This document shows, one piece after another, positions 61,339 through 64,000 of a DNA stretch of 64,000 bases. Below the pieces are notes generated by a model, which did no database searches, was not told where the DNA came from, and worked only from the letters and a program-made list of their open reading frames with translations. Position 1 is the first letter of the stretch. Each line of letters begins with the position of its first letter. Origin of the DNA: Sphingopyxis sp. 113P3. GTDB lineage: Bacteria > Pseudomonadota > Alphaproteobacteria > Sphingomonadales > Sphingomonadaceae. Position numbers and translations under genes: made by a program. The stretch covers positions 529,501 to 593,500 of the forward strand of contig NZ_CP009452.1 of assembly GCF_001278035.1 (NCBI RefSeq), written 5' to 3'.

Positions 61339-62220
61339 ATGTTCGATTGGGACGATCTTAAATCCTTTCTCGCGGTCGCGGAAACGGGCAGTACGCTTGC
61401 CGCAGCCCAGGCGCTGCGCGTCAGCCAGACGACGGTTGCGCGTCGCATCGCAGCGCTCGAGGCGGCGACGGGGCTCAATCTCTTCGAGCGCCGACAGGCG
61501 GGTTACGCACTGACTCCGGTGGGTGAGGCGATGATGCCGAGCGCATCGGCGGTCCGCGATGCGGCGGCTCGCTTCAGCGAAGCTGCAGGGGCCCGCTCGC
61601 GCGACGCTGGCGGGACGGTCAGCGTCACGGTGATGGAAATCTTCGCAATCACCATCCTTCCGCCGATCCTGCGCGATCTGCGCGCAGCGCACCCCGAAAT
61701 CCATATCCACCTTGATACCGCGGATGAGCCACGCGATCTCGGCGCTGGCGCGGCGGACATCGCGATCCGCAGCAGCAAGCAGCCAGCGGGTGCGGGTCTT
61801 GTGGGGCGACGGATCGCCGACAACAGCTGGACGGTCTATTGCAGCCGCGATTATGCCGACCTTCACGGAATCCCGCGGAGCCGCGATGAACTGGTAACGC
61901 ATCCCTTCATCGGCGGTGGAGGCTCGGTATGGGAGCCCTATCAGGCGTGGCTGCGGCAATATCGGCTCGAGGAATCGGTGGTCATGCAATATGATTCGGC
62001 CTCGGGCCTGCTCGCAGGGGTGCGCGCCGGCATGGGGCTCACCATCCTGCCCGCCTTCCTCGCCGATCGCGAACCGGACCTCATCCGCTGTCTGCCGCCG
62101 AAGGCGGAAGATACGACGGGCTTGTGGTTGCTCACCCACGAGCGGCTGCGCCATGTGCCGCGCGTGCGCACGGTGCTCGATTTTCTGGCGAGCGCGCTGA
62201 CGAGACTGGCACGGAGCTAG
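61339..62220 (+). CDS. LysR-family transcriptional regulator
   Basis: 293 residues. The N-terminal HTH (FLAVAETGSTLAAAQALRVSQTTVARRIAALEAATGLNLFERRQAGYALTPVGE) and the C-terminal periplasmic-binding-like effector domain are complete. The stop codon TAG is the final part of a CTAG that forms the left target duplication of the IS5 element, so the gene survived the insertion intact. It is divergent from urcA across 151 bp; the target gene is unknown. Confidence 0.93.
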   Translation: MFDWDDLKSFLAVAETGSTLAAAQALRVSQTTVARRIAALEAATGLNLFERRQAGYALTPVGEAMMPSASAVRDAAARFSEAAGARSRDAGGTVSVTVMEIFAITILPPILRDLRAAHPEIHIHLDTADEPRDLGAGAADIAIRSSKQPAGAGLVGRRIADNSWTVYCSRDYADLHGIPRSRDELVTHPFIGGGGSVWEPYQAWLRQYRLEESVVMQYDSASGLLAGVRAGMGLTILPAFLADREPDLIRCLPPKAEDTTGLWLLTHERLRHVPRVRTVLDFLASALTRLARS

Positions 62221-62661
62221 GCCGTGGACTCATAAGCGTTGATCCAGAGGCGTGCTGAGAAGAGCTTGATGGCGGCGAGGAAGTTGTCGGCTCGCTTGTC
62301 GTATCGGGTGGCCAAGCCTCTGGCGTGTTTGAGTTTTCCGAAGAAGCGTTCGATCAGGTTGCGATATCGGTAGAGGAAGGTGCTGAACACAAAGCCCTGC
62401 CTGCGATTGCGCTTGGCGGGAATGTTGGCGAAGCCGCCTTGTGCTGTGATCCGCGCGCGGATGGCGTCGCTGTCATAGGCCTTGTCGGCGAGGAAGGTGC
62501 TGCCTTCCGGCACGGCGCCGAGCAGCGGATCAGCTTGTTTGCAATCGCTCGCCTGTCCTTCGGACAAGTGCAGCTGGATCGGCAGGCCTCGTCCATCAAC
62601 CAGTGCGTGGATCTTGGTCGTCAAACCGCCGCGGGAACGTCCCATGCAGCGATTTGGGTCC
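62217..62661 (-). CDS. IS5-family transposase, second frame (OrfB)
   Basis: About 148 codons in the -1 frame relative to OrfA, from the slippery tract to the TAG at 62217-62219. It contains the second catalytic Asp (FLADKAYDSDAI) and the third, Glu, in YRYRNLIERFFGKLKHARGLATRYDK, the Y-R-E-K signature of IS5. Its stop codon is read from the target-site CTAG. It is likely made only as an OrfAB fusion by frameshifting. Confidence 0.88.
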
Positions 62662-62986
62662 CCCTTTTTAAGGTCGCACCGTGCTGGTGGACCCGGATGG
62701 AGGAACTGTCGATCATCACCAACTCGCCGTCGAAGGCATGGGAAACTGCCGTCAGCAGCCGATCCCACACACCGGCTTTGCGCCAGCGCACGAAGCGATT
62801 GTAGCAGGTGGTGTGTGGACCATAGCGTTCCGGAATATCCGCCCAGGGGCTGCCTGTGCGGAACCGCCACAATATCCCGTTGATCACCCGGCGATCATCC
62901 ACACGTGGCACGCCCCGCGGCTTGTTCGGAAGCAGCGGCTCGATCACAGACCATTCGAAATCTGTCAGCTCAAAACGGCGACGCAT
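62621..62986 (-). CDS. IS5-family transposase, first frame (OrfA)
   Basis: 121 residues from the ATG at 62986. DUF4096-type N-terminus RRFELTDFEWSVIEPLLPNKPRGVPRVDDRRVINGILWRFRTGSPWADIPERYG; first catalytic Asp in MIDSSSIRVHQHGA. The A5G5 tract (coding strand, 62660-62669) allows -1 slippage into OrfB. Without slippage the product ends at 62621. Confidence 0.9.
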   Translation of the reverse strand: MRRRFELTDFEWSVIEPLLPNKPRGVPRVDDRRVINGILWRFRTGSPWADIPERYGPHTTCYNRFVRWRKAGVWDRLLTAVSHAFDGELVMIDSSSIRVHQHGATLKRGTQIAAWDVPAAV

Positions 62987-63063
62987 CTCCAAGACTCCTT
63001 TCCCGAGCCTTGAATCAATCACTGCCGCCTCGCGCAACTCAGTTTATGAGTTTACCGCCTAGA

Positions 63064-63555
63064 TTAACCCACGCGCGCGCAGCCGAGCGCCGCAGCATCG
63101 ATCGCAGTTGCGGCGCCGCGCAGGCGGTAGGTGTCCGCGATGGCTCCTCCGCGCGCCGAGACGCTTTCAATGCTCATGCTCGGCGCTGAGCGCATCGCTG
63201 CGACAATCCCCGCGTCCATCCGCGCGTCGCTCGCCCAGCCGTGCACGCCATTGCCCGCGAGGATGAAGCGGCGGCTGCCGATCGTCAGCCTCAGTTCGGC
63301 GCCGTCGCGGCGCGCCTTCGACAGGCGCACGTAGAATTGGCCCCGTATGCCCGATTTGGGCCAATAGCCGACGCTCGCATAGGCTTTGACTTCGGGCGCG
63401 CCAATCGTCGCTGCGGGCGCGGCGATGGCATAGCAGCGCGGAGTGGCCAGGTCGCGGAAGGCGCCCCAGCCGTCAAAGACGCCAAGAGCTGCGGGTGCGG
63501 CGACCGCAGCGACGGGAAGGAGCAGCATCGGAAGAAGAGGAAGGGCGCGGCGCAT
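63064..63555 (-). CDS. Hypothetical secreted protein
   Basis: 163 residues from the ATG at 63555. A signal peptide (LPLLPMLLLPVAAVAAPAA) leads to GVFDGWGAFRDLATPRCYAIAAP, FYVRLSKARRDGAELRLTIGSRRFILAGNGVHGWASDARMDAGIVAAMRSAPSMSIESVSA and a C-terminal Cys pairing candidate (ALGCARVG). It resembles the IalB-like secreted proteins but I cannot confirm that. Its stop lies just beyond the IS5 right target duplication. Confidence 0.8.
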   Translation of the reverse strand: MRRALPLLPMLLLPVAAVAAPAALGVFDGWGAFRDLATPRCYAIAAPAATIGAPEVKAYASVGYWPKSGIRGQFYVRLSKARRDGAELRLTIGSRRFILAGNGVHGWASDARMDAGIVAAMRSAPSMSIESVSARGGAIADTYRLRGAATAIDAAALGCARVG

Positions 63556-63727
63556 CGCGCCCTCGTTTGCGCGATTGGGAATGCTTTGCAAGCATGGCTT
63601 GCGCGGCGCGATGCGTGCGTTAAGGAAGGTTGGCATTTTCAGGGGCAGGGAATCGCGACGCCGAATCGCCCGCGAGCCGCCGCCCCTCCAGGGACTTCTC
63701 CCGAACAGGCAGGGATGACGAATTAGA

Positions 63728-64000
63728 ATGAAAGCGACGATCGAACGCGCAGTGCTCCTGAAAAGCCTCGGCCACGTCCAGTCGGTGGTGGAACGGCGCA
63801 ATACCATTCCCATTCTGTCGAACGTGCTGATCGAGGCCGATGCCTCGGGCCAGCTGAAGCTGATGGCGACCGACCTTGATCTGCAGGTCGTGGAGACTGT
63901 CGCAGCGAAGGTCGAGACGCCGGGTACTACCACTGTGTCGGCGCACACGCTGTTCGAGATTGCCCGCAAGCTCCCCGAGGGCGCCGAGGTCAGCCTGTCG
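63728..64000 (+). CDS. dnaN: DNA polymerase III beta clamp, 5' part
   Basis: The first 91 codons, running off the window. MKATIERAVLLKSLGHVQSVVERRNTIPILSNVLIEADASGQLKLMATDLDLQVVETVAA is the standard DnaN N-terminus. The ring-shaped clamp tethers polymerase to DNA. No dnaA is seen within the 63 kb upstream, so dnaN is separate from dnaA here, as in many alphaproteobacteria. Confidence 0.96.
   Translation, partial: MKATIERAVLLKSLGHVQSVVERRNTIPILSNVLIEADASGQLKLMATDLDLQVVETVAAKVETPGTTTVSAHTLFEIARKLPEGAEVSLS

Larger units (their letters stand above)
62217..63062 (-). mobile_element. IS5-family insertion sequence (IS427-like group)
   Basis: An 838-bp element at 62221-63058 is flanked by 4-bp direct repeats CTAG (62217-62220 and 63059-63062). 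Ends: GCCGTGGACTCATAA on the left and its partner GCGGTAAACTCATAA (minus strand) on the right, imperfect terminal inverted repeats. It carries a two-frame DDE transposase on the minus strand. It sits exactly between two convergent genes. No disruption of open frames is seen, and both its frames are intact, so it could be active. Confidence 0.9.

Overview
The window is about 64 kb of ordinary, gene-dense, high-GC chromosome from an alphaproteobacterium, most likely a sphingomonad (Sphingomonadales; a Sphingopyxis-like genus is my impression, not proven). Supporting this are a TrcR/DUF1013 cell-cycle regulator, an Rrf2-led suf operon with overlapping TTG/GTG starts, an aerobic-type cobS/cobT pair beside a J-domain gene and bolA, UrcA- and DUF6356-type small proteins, and dnaN away from dnaA. 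I see no tRNA or rRNA gene, CRISPR array, prophage or plasmid module. The only complete mobile element is one IS5-family insertion sequence.

Layout. 1-3307: end of trcR, an MBL-fold hydrolase, a small membrane protein and a DUF481 outer-membrane protein. 3304-12859: a long minus-strand run reading, from upstream to downstream, J-domain protein, SnoaL-like protein, repeat, cobS, lipoprotein hydrolase, cobT, merC-like gene, zur, class I fumarase, membrane protein, trmO-like gene and a VOC protein; bolA diverges from its head. 12888-17506: bolA, DUF2200, pirin, an epoxide-hydrolase-like enzyme and a serine hydrolase. 17538-18937: PhzF and pdxH, divergent from a plus-strand run (19107-26739) of a DnaJ-like chaperone, a YihY membrane protein, fabI, an acetyltransferase, aroC and two transporters. 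26744-33884: an unusual Tyr/Asp-rich lipoprotein, a P450, an extensin-like protein, pyrD, a DUF885 peptidase and an AraC regulator.

33885-39922 is the regulatory high point: a candidate small RNA with a very strong terminator, an Rrf2/IscR-type promoter-operator, then sufR-sufB-(small ORF)-sufC-sufD-sufS-sufT-sufA for iron-sulfur cluster assembly. Then come ggt, an acyl-CoA ligase and a minus-strand run (48590-44186) holding an HTH/membrane-protein pair, hydrolases, a thioesterase and a gloA-gloB glyoxalase pair. After that: thrS and a TauE exporter; an ABC transporter/arylesterase set resembling E. coli ybbA-ybbP-tesA; a MOSC protein, ynfA and an OmpA-like barrel; rlmN; a divergent SDR/HxlR pair; urcA and a LysR gene; the IS5 element at 62221-63058; and the first 91 codons of dnaN.

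No strikingly novel multi-gene system is evident. The best leads are the candidate sRNA at 33946-34059, a palindromic repeat that encodes the tail of the Suf regulator, a cobST pair without cobN inside a J-protein/BolA neighbourhood, tandem Zur-like boxes before merC-zur, and an IS whose target duplication supplies the stop codons of two convergent genes. Starts were chosen from Shine-Dalgarno spacing, signal peptides and overlaps, and some remain uncertain.
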